Shown: positions 1-9,619, counted from the first letter of the stretch. The stretch: DNA of 39,389 nt from Anaerolinea thermophila (GCA_020722345.1 DYKZ01000007.1:1-39389); one strand, 5' to 3'. A program made the numbers and translations. Notes: a model not told the origin generated them from the sequence alone.

Positions 1-49
1 TGTGTTTAAAAATTCTTGCACAAAAAACAAGCATTTCACTTCTAAGTTC

Positions 50-721
50 CTAATCTTCCTTGTCCGGGAAAGCCGACTCGCCGTGCTTGACGATGAGGAA
101 AATGTGCACGCCGATCAGTCCTACCAGCAGGGCGGGCAGGATCCAGATGTGGGCCGAGAAGAAGCGGCTGAGGGTCAACGCGCTCAGGTCCGGGCCGCCG
201 CGCAGGGCTTTGAGGATGAATTCACCCACCCAGGGTACAGAACCGGCGATTTCAGTGCCGACGGTCGTGGCCCAGTAGGCTTTCTGGTTCCAGGGCAGGA
301 GGTAACCGGTGAACCCCATGCCGAGGGTCAGGAGCAGGAGGCCGACGCCGATCAGCCAGGTCAGTTCGCGCGGGTATTTGTAGGAGGCTGTCGCGAAGAC
401 GCGCAACATGTGAATGAAGACCACCATCACCATCAGGCTTGCTCCCCAGTGGTGGATGCCGCGGATCAGCCAGCCAAACTGAACGCCGGTCATAATGTAT
501 TGGATGCTGTCGTAGGCGTGGTCGGGAGAAGGCGTGTAATACACCGTCAGGAAGATGCCGGTGAGTCCCTGCAGGAGGAACAGGAAAAGGCTGGCCGAGC
601 CGAGGGTGTTCCACCAGTTGCCTTTTGGTTCAGGGCGGTCGAGGGTGGCCTTATACAGTTCGCTCAGCCCAAGACGCTCCTCGAACCATTCGTAGACGGT
701 TTTCCAGAAATTTTTCGACAT
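50..721 (-). CDS. petB: Cytochrome b6-like (N-terminal cytochrome b) subunit of bc/b6f-type complex
   Basis: Start chosen at MSKNFWKTVYEWFEERLGLSEL. Contains QGLTGIFLTVYYTPSPDHAYDSI, GWLIRGIHHWGASLMV and GFTGYLLPWNQKAYWATTV, with four hydrophobic spans and paired His. The listed ORF runs upstream into rieske coding sequence. Confidence 0.93.
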   Translation of the reverse strand: MSKNFWKTVYEWFEERLGLSELYKATLDRPEPKGNWWNTLGSASLFLFLLQGLTGIFLTVYYTPSPDHAYDSIQYIMTGVQFGWLIRGIHHWGASLMVMVVFIHMLRVFATASYKYPRELTWLIGVGLLLLTLGMGFTGYLLPWNQKAYWATTVGTEIAGSVPWVGEFILKALRGGPDLSALTLSRFFSAHIWILPALLVGLIGVHIFLIVKHGESAFPDKED

Positions 722-725
722 GCTG

Positions 726-1220
726 CTATCCTTCCCTGAAGAGAATCTTAACAACGCCGTCTTCGATCTTAAGCGCTTCGCCCTCGTAGCGGTCAAGCGG
801 ACGGGGCGGCGGGCCGCCAAGCACCTCGCCTTCCGGGCTAAAGATTCCATCGTGGCATGGGCAGATGTACATCTGCTTGTCCGCATCCCAGTTGACCCTG
901 CACGAGAGGTGGGTGCAGCGGTTGGAGAGAACCATCACTTCCGTCTCGTTCTTGCGAACGACAAACACACCGTGACTGGTGGAGGTTTTCTCCCACCCAT
1001 TGACCTCGCTGCGCACGAACGTAATCAAGATCGGCTGGCCGATCTGGAAGTTTTCGAGTGGTCCAAGCGGAATCCAGGCTTCCTTGCCGCCTGCCTCCAA
1101 GGCGGGATCAACCAGATAAACAATGCTGGGGATACCGACGACCGCTCCAATCGCCCCGCCCACCGTGATGGTGGCCAACTTAATGAAATCACGGCGACTG
1201 ATATGATGAGAACCTGCCAT
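726..1220 (-). CDS. petC: Rieske 2Fe-2S protein with Tat signal
   Basis: CTHLSCRVNW...CPCHDGIFSPEGEVLGGPPPRPL Rieske boxes; N-terminal SRRDFIKLATITVGGAIGAVVG Tat-type signal. Confidence 0.94.
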   Translation of the reverse strand: MAGSHHISRRDFIKLATITVGGAIGAVVGIPSIVYLVDPALEAGGKEAWIPLGPLENFQIGQPILITFVRSEVNGWEKTSTSHGVFVVRKNETEVMVLSNRCTHLSCRVNWDADKQMYICPCHDGIFSPEGEVLGGPPPRPLDRYEGEALKIEDGVVKILFREG

Positions 1221-1412
1221 GTGAACCTCCTGCTGGGAAATGACAACTTATCAGACAAAGATACCACATATGATGTGATTATAAGGATGATTTTGATTTC
1301 TTCATGAGGAAATCTGAAACGAATAATCCATGAGTATTGTCACTATTAAATGCCGAATTGAGAATGGGATAATAGACTATCTTGTTCAAATCCCTTGCAC
1401 AAGGAGGTATAG

Positions 1413-1787
1413 ATGGGCCTGAAAAGGAACGTCGGCCTGGTCACAGGCCTGCGATACCAGGGCAAAGGTCCGATGTTGACGTTCGTATTGCATCGCATCG
1501 GCGGCCTGGGCATCGTAATTTTTGTAGCCACGCATATCCTAGCCTCTTTCCTGGGCGGTCCGGCGGGGGTTTTTGTGAATACAATCTACCAGCACTGGGC
1601 CTTTCAGATCGTTGTATTCTTCTGCGCCTTGTTCCATGCCATCAACGGCCTGCGCATCGTCATCCTAGACCTGTGGCCGAAACTCATCGAACACCAGCGT
1701 GAGGCCATTTGGATGGAGTGGGGCATCTTCTTTCCAATTTACACAATTGCTGTCATCGTTATACTGAGGACGGCCTTGGGAGGCTGA
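1413..1787 (+). CDS. sdhC: Succinate dehydrogenase cytochrome b556 subunit
   Basis: MLTFVLHRIGGLGIVIFVATHI...FHAINGLRIVILDLW; three TM spans; aaggagg RBS just upstream; followed by sdhD-A-B. Confidence 0.88.
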   Translation: MGLKRNVGLVTGLRYQGKGPMLTFVLHRIGGLGIVIFVATHILASFLGGPAGVFVNTIYQHWAFQIVVFFCALFHAINGLRIVILDLWPKLIEHQREAIWMEWGIFFPIYTIAVIVILRTALGG

Positions 1788-1789
1788 AC

Positions 1790-2221
1790 ATGACCGAAAA
1801 AAGCAGAACCGTCTCCCTTACCAAGCGCGGCTTCAACTTCGACACGTTCATGTGGGCCTTCGTGCGCCTTTCGGCCCTGGCGATGTACCTGTGTGCATTC
1901 ATCGGTCTGGGTGGGGCATTAATTATGGGCGCCCGCACCCAGATGAATCTGGCAGACATCATGCGCTGGATGTTCATGCCCAACCCGAACCACGTGCTGA
2001 ACACCAACATCCCGGACATTGCCCCCTGGACAACAGTCTTCTGGAAGATCATGGGCAGCGCCATTGTCCTCTTTGCCACCTCCCACGGCTTGTATGGCCT
2101 GCTCAGCGTGCTGGAAGATTACCTGACCGAACCCAGGCTACGGCGAGCGATGCGCATCTTGTTTGTGCTGCTCACCGCAGTCATGATGGCTATCGGCGTT
2201 TACATTATGTGGACATCTTAG
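1790..2221 (+). CDS. sdhD: Succinate dehydrogenase membrane anchor subunit
   Basis: Start MTEKSRTVSLTKRG. Three TM spans, 'ATSHGLYGLLSVLEDYL' anchor motif, between sdhC and sdhA. Confidence 0.82.
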   Translation: MTEKSRTVSLTKRGFNFDTFMWAFVRLSALAMYLCAFIGLGGALIMGARTQMNLADIMRWMFMPNPNHVLNTNIPDIAPWTTVFWKIMGSAIVLFATSHGLYGLLSVLEDYLTEPRLRRAMRILFVLLTAVMMAIGVYIMWTS

Positions 2222-2231
2222 GAGCCGCACC

Positions 2232-4022
2232 ATGAAAACTCATCAATTCGAAGTCATTGTCGTTGGTGCCGGCGGGGCGGGGCTGATGGCGGGACTCTAC
2301 GCCTCCAAGACTGCCAAGACGGCCGTCATCAGCAAACTCTATCCCACGCGCTCGCATACCGGCACGGCGCAGGGCGGCATCGCCGCCGCTCTTGGCAACA
2401 TCGAAAAAGACACCCCCGAATGGCACTGCTACGATACCGTCAAAGGCTCCGACTACCTCGGCGACCAGGACGCTATCGAGTTTATGACTAGCGAAGCCCC
2501 CGGCATCGTTTACGAATTGGAACACATGGGGCTGCCCTTCGACCGCACCCCCGAAGGCCGCATCGCGCAGCGACCTTTCGGCGGCCACACCAATAACGAA
2601 ACCGGACGCCCCGTCCGCCGCGCCTGCCACGCCGCCGACCGCACCGGTCACATGATCTTGCAGACGCTCTATCAGCAGTGCATCAAAAATAAAGTCAACT
2701 TCTTTGACGAATTTCAGGTGGTGGATTTGCTGATGGTGGATGGAAAAGCCGCTGGCGTTGTCGCCATTGAACTCGCCACCGGCGAACTGCACACCTTCCA
2801 CGCCAAAGCCGTCATCTTCGCCACCGGCGGACATGGCCGCATTTGGGAAATCACCTCCAACGCCTACGCTCTCACCGGCGATGGGCCCGCCATTGTCGCC
2901 CGGCGCGGCATTCCGCTACAGGATATGGAATTCTTCCAATTCCACCCCACCGGCATTTACAAACTCGGCATTCTCATCACCGAGGGCGTGCGCGGCGAGG
3001 GCGGCGTGCTCATCAACGGCAAGGGCGAGCGCTTCATGTCCAACTACGCCAAAACCGTCAAAGACCTGGCCTCGCGCGATGTCGTCAGCCGCGCCATGTA
3101 CCTGGAAATGCGCGAGGGGCGCGGCATCAATGGTCAGAATTACCTTTACCTGGACGTGCGCCCCGAAACCGTCAACAAATACGCCGCGCTGGACGGACGC
3201 ACCAACCCCGACGGCTCGCCCTACACCGTCACAGGGGAACAAATCCTCAAAAAACTTCCCGACATCATTGACTTCTGCCGCACCTACCTGGGCGTAGACC
3301 CCCTCACCCAGCCCATGCCCGTCCAACCGACAGCGCACTACGCCATGGGCGGCATCCCCACCAACATCTACGGCGAAGTCCTGCTCGACGAAAACAAAAC
3401 GGTCGTCCCGGGTCTGTACGCCGCCGGGGAATGTGCCTGCGTTTCGGTGCATGGCGCCAACCGCCTGGGATGCAACTCCCTGGTCGACATCGTTGTTTTT
3501 GGGAAAAATGCTGGTTTACACGCCGCCGAATATGCCCAAGGCGCCTCCTTCGTGGACCTGCCAGCGGCTCCAGAACAACCGGCCCGCGCCGCGCTGGAAA
3601 CCTTCTACAAGGGCGATGGCAGTGAAAAAGTCTACGATCTGGCCAACGAGATGAAACATGAAATGTTCGCCAATATGGGCGTCTTCCGCATCGAAGAGGG
3701 CATGAAGCACGCCCTGGCGAAAATCCGCGAGTTGAAGGAACGCCTCAAACACGTTAAAGTCAGCGACAGCGGCAAAATCTTCAACATGGAGTTGATGAAC
3801 GCCTGGGAACTGCAAAACCTGCTCGAACTGGCCGAAGTCACCACCGTTTCGGCCTTGGCGCGCCAGGAAAGCCGCGGCGGCCACGCCCGCGAAGATTTCC
3901 CCAAGCGCGATGACGTCAACTGGCTCAAGCACACCCTGGCGTACGCCAAAGATGGCAAAGTGGAATTGAAATACAAATCGGTTGCCATCACCAAATACCA
4001 GCCCAAAGAACGCGTCTATTAG
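2232..4022 (+). CDS. sdhA: Succinate dehydrogenase flavoprotein subunit
   Basis: GAGGAGLMAGLYAS FAD motif, RSHTGTAQGGIAAALGN, QFHPTGIYKLGILITEGVRGEGG, PTAHYAMGGIPTNIYGE. Confidence 0.98.
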   Translation: MKTHQFEVIVVGAGGAGLMAGLYASKTAKTAVISKLYPTRSHTGTAQGGIAAALGNIEKDTPEWHCYDTVKGSDYLGDQDAIEFMTSEAPGIVYELEHMGLPFDRTPEGRIAQRPFGGHTNNETGRPVRRACHAADRTGHMILQTLYQQCIKNKVNFFDEFQVVDLLMVDGKAAGVVAIELATGELHTFHAKAVIFATGGHGRIWEITSNAYALTGDGPAIVARRGIPLQDMEFFQFHPTGIYKLGILITEGVRGEGGVLINGKGERFMSNYAKTVKDLASRDVVSRAMYLEMREGRGINGQNYLYLDVRPETVNKYAALDGRTNPDGSPYTVTGEQILKKLPDIIDFCRTYLGVDPLTQPMPVQPTAHYAMGGIPTNIYGEVLLDENKTVVPGLYAAGECACVSVHGANRLGCNSLVDIVVFGKNAGLHAAEYAQGASFVDLPAAPEQPARAALETFYKGDGSEKVYDLANEMKHEMFANMGVFRIEEGMKHALAKIRELKERLKHVKVSDSGKIFNMELMNAWELQNLLELAEVTTVSALARQESRGGHAREDFPKRDDVNWLKHTLAYAKDGKVELKYKSVAITKYQPKERVY

Positions 4023-4029
4023 TGAGGCC

Positions 4030-4740
4030 ATGATGCAGGTAACTCTGAAAATTTCCCGCTACAACCCCGAAGTGGACAAAACCTTCCACTACGAAACCTA
4101 CACGCTCGAAGCCGAACCCACCGACCGCGTGCTGGATGTGCTGGAACGCATCAAAGGCCAGTATGATGGCACGCTCTCCTTCCGCCGCTCGTGCGCTCAC
4201 GGCATCTGCGGCTCAGACGCCATGCGCATCAATGGCCGCAACATGCTGGCCTGTAAAACCCTCATCCGCGATGTGGGTGAAAAAATCACGGTCGAACCCG
4301 TCCTGGGGCTGCGCATCATCAAGGACTTGATCGTAGACATGGAACCGTTCTTCGATAACTACAAAAAAGTCCTGCCATATTTCATCAACGACTCGCCGCT
4401 CCCCGAAGACGGCAAAGAGCGCCTGCAAAGCCCAGAAGCGCGCCTGCGCTTCGACGACACCACCAAGTGTATCCTGTGCGGCGCCTGCACCACCTCCTGC
4501 CCGTCTTTCTGGGCCAGCGACGAATACCTTGGCCCGGCCGCACTCGTCAACGCCCACCGCTTCATCTTTGACGACCGTGACCAGGCTGCCGCCGAGCGCC
4601 TCCAAATCGTCAACGACGTGGTGGGCGTCTGGCGCTGTCACACCATCTTCAACTGCACCGTAGCCTGCCCGCGCGAGATCCAGATTACCAAGGCCATCGG
4701 CGAGTTGAAGATGGCACTGGAGACAGGCAAGTTGGACTGA
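4030..4740 (+). CDS. sdhB: Succinate dehydrogenase iron-sulfur subunit
   Basis: SCAHGICGSDAMRINGRNMLACKT (2Fe-2S) and CILCGACTTSCPSFW / CHTIFNCTVACPREIQITKAI (Fe-S clusters). Start at 4030 or 4033. Confidence 0.97.
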   Translation: MMQVTLKISRYNPEVDKTFHYETYTLEAEPTDRVLDVLERIKGQYDGTLSFRRSCAHGICGSDAMRINGRNMLACKTLIRDVGEKITVEPVLGLRIIKDLIVDMEPFFDNYKKVLPYFINDSPLPEDGKERLQSPEARLRFDDTTKCILCGACTTSCPSFWASDEYLGPAALVNAHRFIFDDRDQAAAERLQIVNDVVGVWRCHTIFNCTVACPREIQITKAIGELKMALETGKLD

Positions 4741-4756
4741 CACGACAGCCTCCCCC

Positions 4757-4789
4757 CACCCGGTATCGCAGGATGCCGGGTGTTTTTTG
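4757..4789 (+). terminator. Rho-independent terminator after sdhB
   Basis: CACCCGG..ATC gcag GAT..CCGGGTG stem followed by TTTTTTG. Confidence 0.88.
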
Positions 4790-4841
4790 TTCCAGGTTCC
4801 CATCAGAACAGAGACGACTTTAAGAAAGCCCGGGATTCCAC

Positions 4842-4870
4842 TTGTATTTCTGCTCTCCTTTCCCTATAAT
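4842..4870 (+). promoter_or_regulatory. Sigma70-like promoter for C39/SH3 gene
   Basis: TTGTAT - 17 nt - TATAAT, 27 nt upstream of ATG 4897; AAGGAG RBS in between. Confidence 0.75.
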
Positions 4871-4896
4871 GGAAGCATTCAACAAGGAGACGCCCC

Positions 4897-6207
4897 ATGT
4901 CCTTTATACCCAACTACCTCTCCCAACAAGATCCGCGCTGGAAAGACGAGAAACTCGGCTTCGACAACGCCATCACCATCGGCTCCGACGGCTGCGCCCT
5001 GACCTGCCTGACCATGCTGGTCAACGGCTACGGCTTCAACGAAACGCCATCCACCATGAACCAAAAACTCAAAGCCATGGGCTCCGGCGCAGGCTTCTTA
5101 GGCGGCCTGATCGTCTGGTCCGGGCTGACGCGCGCCTTCCCCAAGATCATCTACCGGGACATCCTCCTCTGCCGCGACCAGCCCGCCCCGCTGGCCTCCA
5201 TCAACGCCTCGCTCGACGCCGGACAGCCGCTCGTGGTCGAAATTGACCGTTCTCCGGCCCCCAACCTGCAAAATCACTGGGTCGTCCTCTATGGCCGCCG
5301 GGGGAATGACTACCTGATTCTCGACCCATGGCCCAACCCGCCCGACAACAAAGAGTCCCTCCTGGTTGGCCGCTTTGGGCAGGGACGCGAAGCCGCCCAG
5401 ATCATCACGGCCGTGGTCTGGTACCAAGCCACCGGCACACAGCCCCCTCCGCCCGGCGGCGGGATGACGGTGCGCGTCAGCGCGGCGGCCAGCGCCGGGC
5501 TGCGCCTGCGCTCCGCCCCCTCGACCCTGGGCCTGCTGCTTGCCACCGAGCCGCCCGGCACCCTGTTGCGTTGCCTCGAACCGGACGCCAGCGTCAGGTC
5601 CAAGATCGGCGTTACCGGGCTTTGGCTCAACGTCAGCGACCCGGACGAGTTGACCGGCTACGTCGCTGCCTGGTACGTGGAAGACCCCAACGCGGCGCCA
5701 CCGCCTCCGCCTCCGCCGCCGCTCAACGGTTTCAAAGTGTACGTCATGCAAAATGTCGGCAGCGGACTGCGCCTGCGGGCCGCGCCCTCCATCACCGCCG
5801 CCATCCTGGGCAGCCTGCCGGCAGGGACGGAATTGACCGTCCTGGAAGACGAAGCGCAGGCCGGGGTCAAGATCGGCCAGATGAACCAGTGGCTGAACGT
5901 TCGCGAACCAGGCGGGAAGGTCGGTTACGTGGCCGCCTGGTACGTGGAACCGGCCCCCGTCTCCACACCGCCTGCCTCTAGTCTGACCGTCTTCGTCTCG
6001 CCGCAGGTAACTGCCGGGCTGAACCTGCGCGCCGGGCCGTTGCCGACAGCCAGCGTCAAAAAGGTCCTGGCCGCGGGGACGCGGCTGGAAGTGCTCGAAG
6101 CGGAGGCGGCCGCCAACGCCAAGATCGGCGTCGTGAACCAGTGGCTCAACGTCCGCGAACCCGGCGGTGAGACCGGTTATGTGGCGGCCTGGTACGTGAA
6201 GAAATGA
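4897..6207 (+). CDS. C39-like peptidase domain protein with three C-terminal SH3-like repeats
   Basis: YLSQQDPRWKDEKLG...IGSDGCALTCLTMLVNGYG (Cys nucleophile), HWVVLYG..DYLILDPW (His/Asp); three repeats ending 'WLNVxxPxxxxGYVAAWYV'. Confidence 0.82.
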   Translation: MSFIPNYLSQQDPRWKDEKLGFDNAITIGSDGCALTCLTMLVNGYGFNETPSTMNQKLKAMGSGAGFLGGLIVWSGLTRAFPKIIYRDILLCRDQPAPLASINASLDAGQPLVVEIDRSPAPNLQNHWVVLYGRRGNDYLILDPWPNPPDNKESLLVGRFGQGREAAQIITAVVWYQATGTQPPPPGGGMTVRVSAAASAGLRLRSAPSTLGLLLATEPPGTLLRCLEPDASVRSKIGVTGLWLNVSDPDELTGYVAAWYVEDPNAAPPPPPPPPLNGFKVYVMQNVGSGLRLRAAPSITAAILGSLPAGTELTVLEDEAQAGVKIGQMNQWLNVREPGGKVGYVAAWYVEPAPVSTPPASSLTVFVSPQVTAGLNLRAGPLPTASVKKVLAAGTRLEVLEAEAAANAKIGVVNQWLNVREPGGETGYVAAWYVKK

Positions 6208-6344
6208 CTGCAACCAGCCAATTTCACATCAGACGTAAACTTTTATAGAAGCCTCGGGGTTGGGAGATTGCTTTTCGTAAATCAAGTTACCAATTCCTGA
6301 GGCTTCTCGTCCTAACTCATGTTCGTACAAGCGGAGCGAGTGGA

Positions 6345-7265
6345 TCAGGCGAGGGTTTCCCGCACGCGGGCAATATCGGCGTAGATTTGCTTGAGGAGCG
6401 CTTCCACAGAAGAGAATCTCATCTCGTCCCGCAGGCGGGCGACGAATTCCAGTTTCACTTCCTGGCCGTATAAACTGCGGTCAAAATCCAGCAGGTGGGC
6501 TTCGACGGTTGGGGCAGTCTTGTCGGGTGTGAAGGTAGGGTTGACGCCGATGTTTGTGGCGGCGGCAAAACGTTCCCCCCCCACCCAGGCCCAGGCAGCG
6601 TAGATGCCGTTGGCCGGGATGAGTTTTTCCGGCGCGGCCTGGATGTTGGCCGTTGGGATATTGATGTGCCGCCCGCGCCCGTCGCCGTGGATAACCGGCC
6701 CGGAGAGCGAGTACGGGCGTCCCAGCGCTTTGGCCGCTTCGGCCACCGCCCCTTCCCGGACCTGTTGCCTGATGGCGCTGGAGGAGATGATCCTGCCTTC
6801 CTGCTGCACTGCTTCCACTACCTCGACAGTGTACCCAAGCGCCTTGCCGATTTCCGTTAAACGGGCGGCGTTCCCCTCCCGGCCGCGGCCCAGGGCGGTG
6901 TCGTAGCCGATGACGAGGCGACGCAGGCCCAGGGTCCGCGCGGCGAGGCGCACGAACTCTTCGGCGGTCTGCGCGGCGAAGGCGCGGTCGAACGTCTGGG
7001 TGATGACCACGTCCACGCCCAGGCTGGCCAGCAAGGCCGCGCGTTCGGCAGGAGGGGTGAGATACTGAAACTCTGTCCGGTTGCCGAGGACAACGGCCGG
7101 ATGCGGGTCGAAGGTTATCACAACGGCGGGCGAACCGGCGGCGCGGGCGCCATCCAACAGACGGCGCAACAGAGCGCGGTGTCCTAGATGGACGCCGTCG
7201 AAGACGCCGACGGTCAGCCAGGCATCCTTGAGCGAAAGGTTATCGAGAGAACTGAAATGGGTCAC
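6345..7265 (-). CDS. ribF: Bifunctional riboflavin kinase/FAD synthetase
   Basis: LTVGVFDGVHLGHRALLRRLL; GDGRGRHINIPTANI; GIYAAWAWV; adjacent to truB. Confidence 0.96.
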   Translation of the reverse strand: MTHFSSLDNLSLKDAWLTVGVFDGVHLGHRALLRRLLDGARAAGSPAVVITFDPHPAVVLGNRTEFQYLTPPAERAALLASLGVDVVITQTFDRAFAAQTAEEFVRLAARTLGLRRLVIGYDTALGRGREGNAARLTEIGKALGYTVEVVEAVQQEGRIISSSAIRQQVREGAVAEAAKALGRPYSLSGPVIHGDGRGRHINIPTANIQAAPEKLIPANGIYAAWAWVGGERFAAATNIGVNPTFTPDKTAPTVEAHLLDFDRSLYGQEVKLEFVARLRDEMRFSSVEALLKQIYADIARVRETLA

Positions 7266-7280
7266 AGTGATTAAACGCGA

Positions 7281-7334
7281 TGGACACGAAGGGACACAAA
7301 GGGCATCCTCTGTGTTCTTCGTGTCCTTCGTGGT
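7281..7334. repeat. CACGAAG-type imperfect palindromic intergenic repeat (truB-ribF spacer)
   Basis: GGACACGAAGGGACACAAAGGG ... CTGTGTTCTTCGTGTCCTTCGTGG. Confidence 0.65.
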
Positions 7335-7343
7335 GAATGGGGT

Positions 7344-8267
7344 TCAGGAGAAGAATACTTTCTTGGGTTGCCACTCGAGGGTAACGCCGTCTTCGCCGGT
7401 GGCGAGGTCCATGATGGCGACGAGTTCACCCGCCATGCTGACGCCGCGCACCAGGCCGGGCTGGCTGTCGGGGGCGGCCTTAACACGGTGCCCGTGTTTG
7501 ACTTCCTCGACCTCGTCGGGGTTGAGTTCCACGGCTTTCCAGTCTGCCAGGGCTTCGGCGGCGGGGATCAGGTACTGATACCAGTTGCCGGTCACGAAGG
7601 CTTCCTGGAGTTTGCGCAGGGGGGTGGCGTCGCGCAGGCTGAAGCGCCCGCTCTTGGTGCGCCGCAGGCCGACCAGGTAGGCGCCGCAGCCGAGCGCCGC
7701 CCCCAGGTCGTTAGCCAGCGAGCGGACGTAGGTGCCGGAGGAGCAGTGGACGTCCACCACCACTTCGGGCGGCGCCCATTCAAGCACTTCGAGGTGGTAA
7801 ACGTTGATCTTGCGGGGGGCCAGTTCCACTTCTTCGCCCTGGCGCGCCAGGTCGTAGGCTCTGCGTCCTTGCACTTTGACCGCCGAGTAGGGCGGGGGGG
7901 TCTGTTCGATCTCGCCCACGAAGCGCTGCAGCGCCTCGTTGAACTGCGATTCGGTGATGTTGACCGGTGTGCGCGTCTGCCCGGTGAAGCGCCCGTCGGC
8001 GTCGTAGGTGTCGGTGGTGCCGCCCAGGCGGATGATGGCCTGGTAGCGTTTGTCAGAAGCGGAGACGAATTCGCTCAAGCGGACGGCGGGGCCGACCAAC
8101 ACAACGAGGACGCCGGAAGCACGCGGATCGAGCGTGCCGGTGTGCCCGGCGCGGCGGATATTTGTCCCTGTGCGAATGATCTCGACCACATCGTGCGAGG
8201 TTAGACCAACGGGCTTATCTACCACCAGAATACCGGAGATGGCATTTTTTATATCTTGACTTTCCAT
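7344..8267 (-). CDS. truB: tRNA pseudouridine(55) synthase
   Basis: ILVVDKPVGLTSHDVV..RRAGHTGTLDPRASGVLVVLVG; start MESQDIKN. Confidence 0.97.
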   Translation of the reverse strand: MESQDIKNAISGILVVDKPVGLTSHDVVEIIRTGTNIRRAGHTGTLDPRASGVLVVLVGPAVRLSEFVSASDKRYQAIIRLGGTTDTYDADGRFTGQTRTPVNITESQFNEALQRFVGEIEQTPPPYSAVKVQGRRAYDLARQGEEVELAPRKINVYHLEVLEWAPPEVVVDVHCSSGTYVRSLANDLGAALGCGAYLVGLRRTKSGRFSLRDATPLRKLQEAFVTGNWYQYLIPAAEALADWKAVELNPDEVEEVKHGHRVKAAPDSQPGLVRGVSMAGELVAIMDLATGEDGVTLEWQPKKVFFS

Positions 8268-8316
8268 GGCTGTTTTCCTCCAAAATAATGTTGACAACTC
8301 GTCCCCAGCGAGCAAC

Positions 8317-9276
8317 TTAATGCGGTTGGTTCAAATACTTGCGGGTGGCTGCCAGGATCTTTTCCTGCACTTCTGACAGCCTTCCATTAACCTCGGCGCC
8401 GGAGGCTGCCCGATGGCCTCCTCCGCCAAATTGCCGTGCAATCTGGGAAACATCAATGTGCGGCTTTAAACCACGCCAGGATATCTTGGTTCTCTGCGGA
8501 CTCTGTTCTACGAACATGAGGGCAATGTCCGCATCGTCAATGGATGAGACGATATTAATCAAATCAGCATCATCATTCGAATTATAACCTGCTGCTTCCC
8601 TGTCTGCCAGTGTGAGTGTGCACCAGACTATGCCGTTGGCGCGCTGGAGGTTGGAGAGGCCGGCGCCCCAGTATTTTGCCCCGGCAAAGGTGCGTCGCAC
8701 CAGACTGCGAAAATAGAGGTTACTCATGTCCACCCCCAGTTCCAGCAGGTTGGCGGCCTGGCGCAGAGACTCGGGGGTGGTGTTGGAGGTGCGGAAGCCA
8801 AGAGTGTCGGTGACGAGACCGGTCATCAGGTTGGAGGCAATCGCCGGGGTGATGGTCAGTCCCCAGCCCGGCATGTGGCGGATCAGGATCGAGGCGGTGG
8901 CAACCGCGTCTGGTTCGATCAGGTTCAGGGTCCCGAACGGCTCGGTGGTGATGTGGTGGTCAATGACCAGGTCGGGAGATGGATATCCGTCCAGGGCGCT
9001 GCCCACCCGTTTGGGATCCGAACAATCCACGGTGACGATTAGGTCGAACTGGCCTTCCGCTTTGGTTTGGATTCTTTCGCTGCCAGGCAGGTGCCTGAAG
9101 CCGGCAGGCACCCCGTCTGCAAGCGTCATCTGGACCTGTTTGCCTGCGTCAAGCAGCGCCAGGCCAAGCGCCAGGGTGGAGCCGATGGCGTCGCCGTCCG
9201 GGCGGATATGTGAAACGATGAGGATACGTTCGGCGGCGTGGAGGCGGGATTTTATTTCTTCGTGCAGATCATTCAT
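8317..9276 (-). CDS. nrnA: DHH-family bifunctional oligoribonuclease/PAP phosphatase
   Basis: ILIVSHIRPDGDAIGSTLALGLAL; DHHITTEPFG; C-terminal FGGGGHRAASGA (DHHA1). Confidence 0.93.
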   Translation of the reverse strand: MNDLHEEIKSRLHAAERILIVSHIRPDGDAIGSTLALGLALLDAGKQVQMTLADGVPAGFRHLPGSERIQTKAEGQFDLIVTVDCSDPKRVGSALDGYPSPDLVIDHHITTEPFGTLNLIEPDAVATASILIRHMPGWGLTITPAIASNLMTGLVTDTLGFRTSNTTPESLRQAANLLELGVDMSNLYFRSLVRRTFAGAKYWGAGLSNLQRANGIVWCTLTLADREAAGYNSNDDADLINIVSSIDDADIALMFVEQSPQRTKISWRGLKPHIDVSQIARQFGGGGHRAASGAEVNGRLSEVQEKILAATRKYLNQPH

Positions 9277-9619
9277 TTTTGCGCAGGGAGGCGAGCAGTT
9301 TTTCGATGTGGTCGGCGTTTTCGGGGGTCGGGTCCCAGTGGAAGCGCAGTCGCGGCATGAGGCGCAGTTCGAGGCGGGCAGCCAGGGCGCGGCGCAGGAA
9401 ACCGCTGGCGCTGTTCAGCCCCTCGAGGATCTCGGCGCTGCGCGCCGAGCCTTCCACTGCCGAGACGTAGATGTCGGCGAAGGCCAGTTCCCGGTCCACG
9501 GTCACGTCGGTGACGAAGATCTGGTGCAGGCGCGGGTCGCTGATCTCGCGGAGCAGAAGTTCAGAGAGTTCCTGTTTGAAGCGGTCGGCAATGCGTTCTA
9601 ATCTTACTTTGGACGGCAT
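9269..9619 (-). CDS. rbfA: 30S ribosome-binding factor A
   Basis: RLERIADRFKQELSELLLREISDPRL..VTDVTVDRELAFADIYVS; between infB and nrnA. Confidence 0.95.
   Translation of the reverse strand: MPSKVRLERIADRFKQELSELLLREISDPRLHQIFVTDVTVDRELAFADIYVSAVEGSARSAEILEGLNSASGFLRRALAARLELRLMPRLRFHWDPTPENADHIEKLLASLRKNE

Noticed and set aside
1221-1412. Promoter pair in the petC/sdhC divergent spacer
   Set aside because: A GATAAT box is visible near 1368 but no convincing -35 at proper spacing, so not called.
2916-3452. 178-aa antisense ORF in sdhA
   Set aside because: Fully inside sdhA; no RBS and atypical composition.
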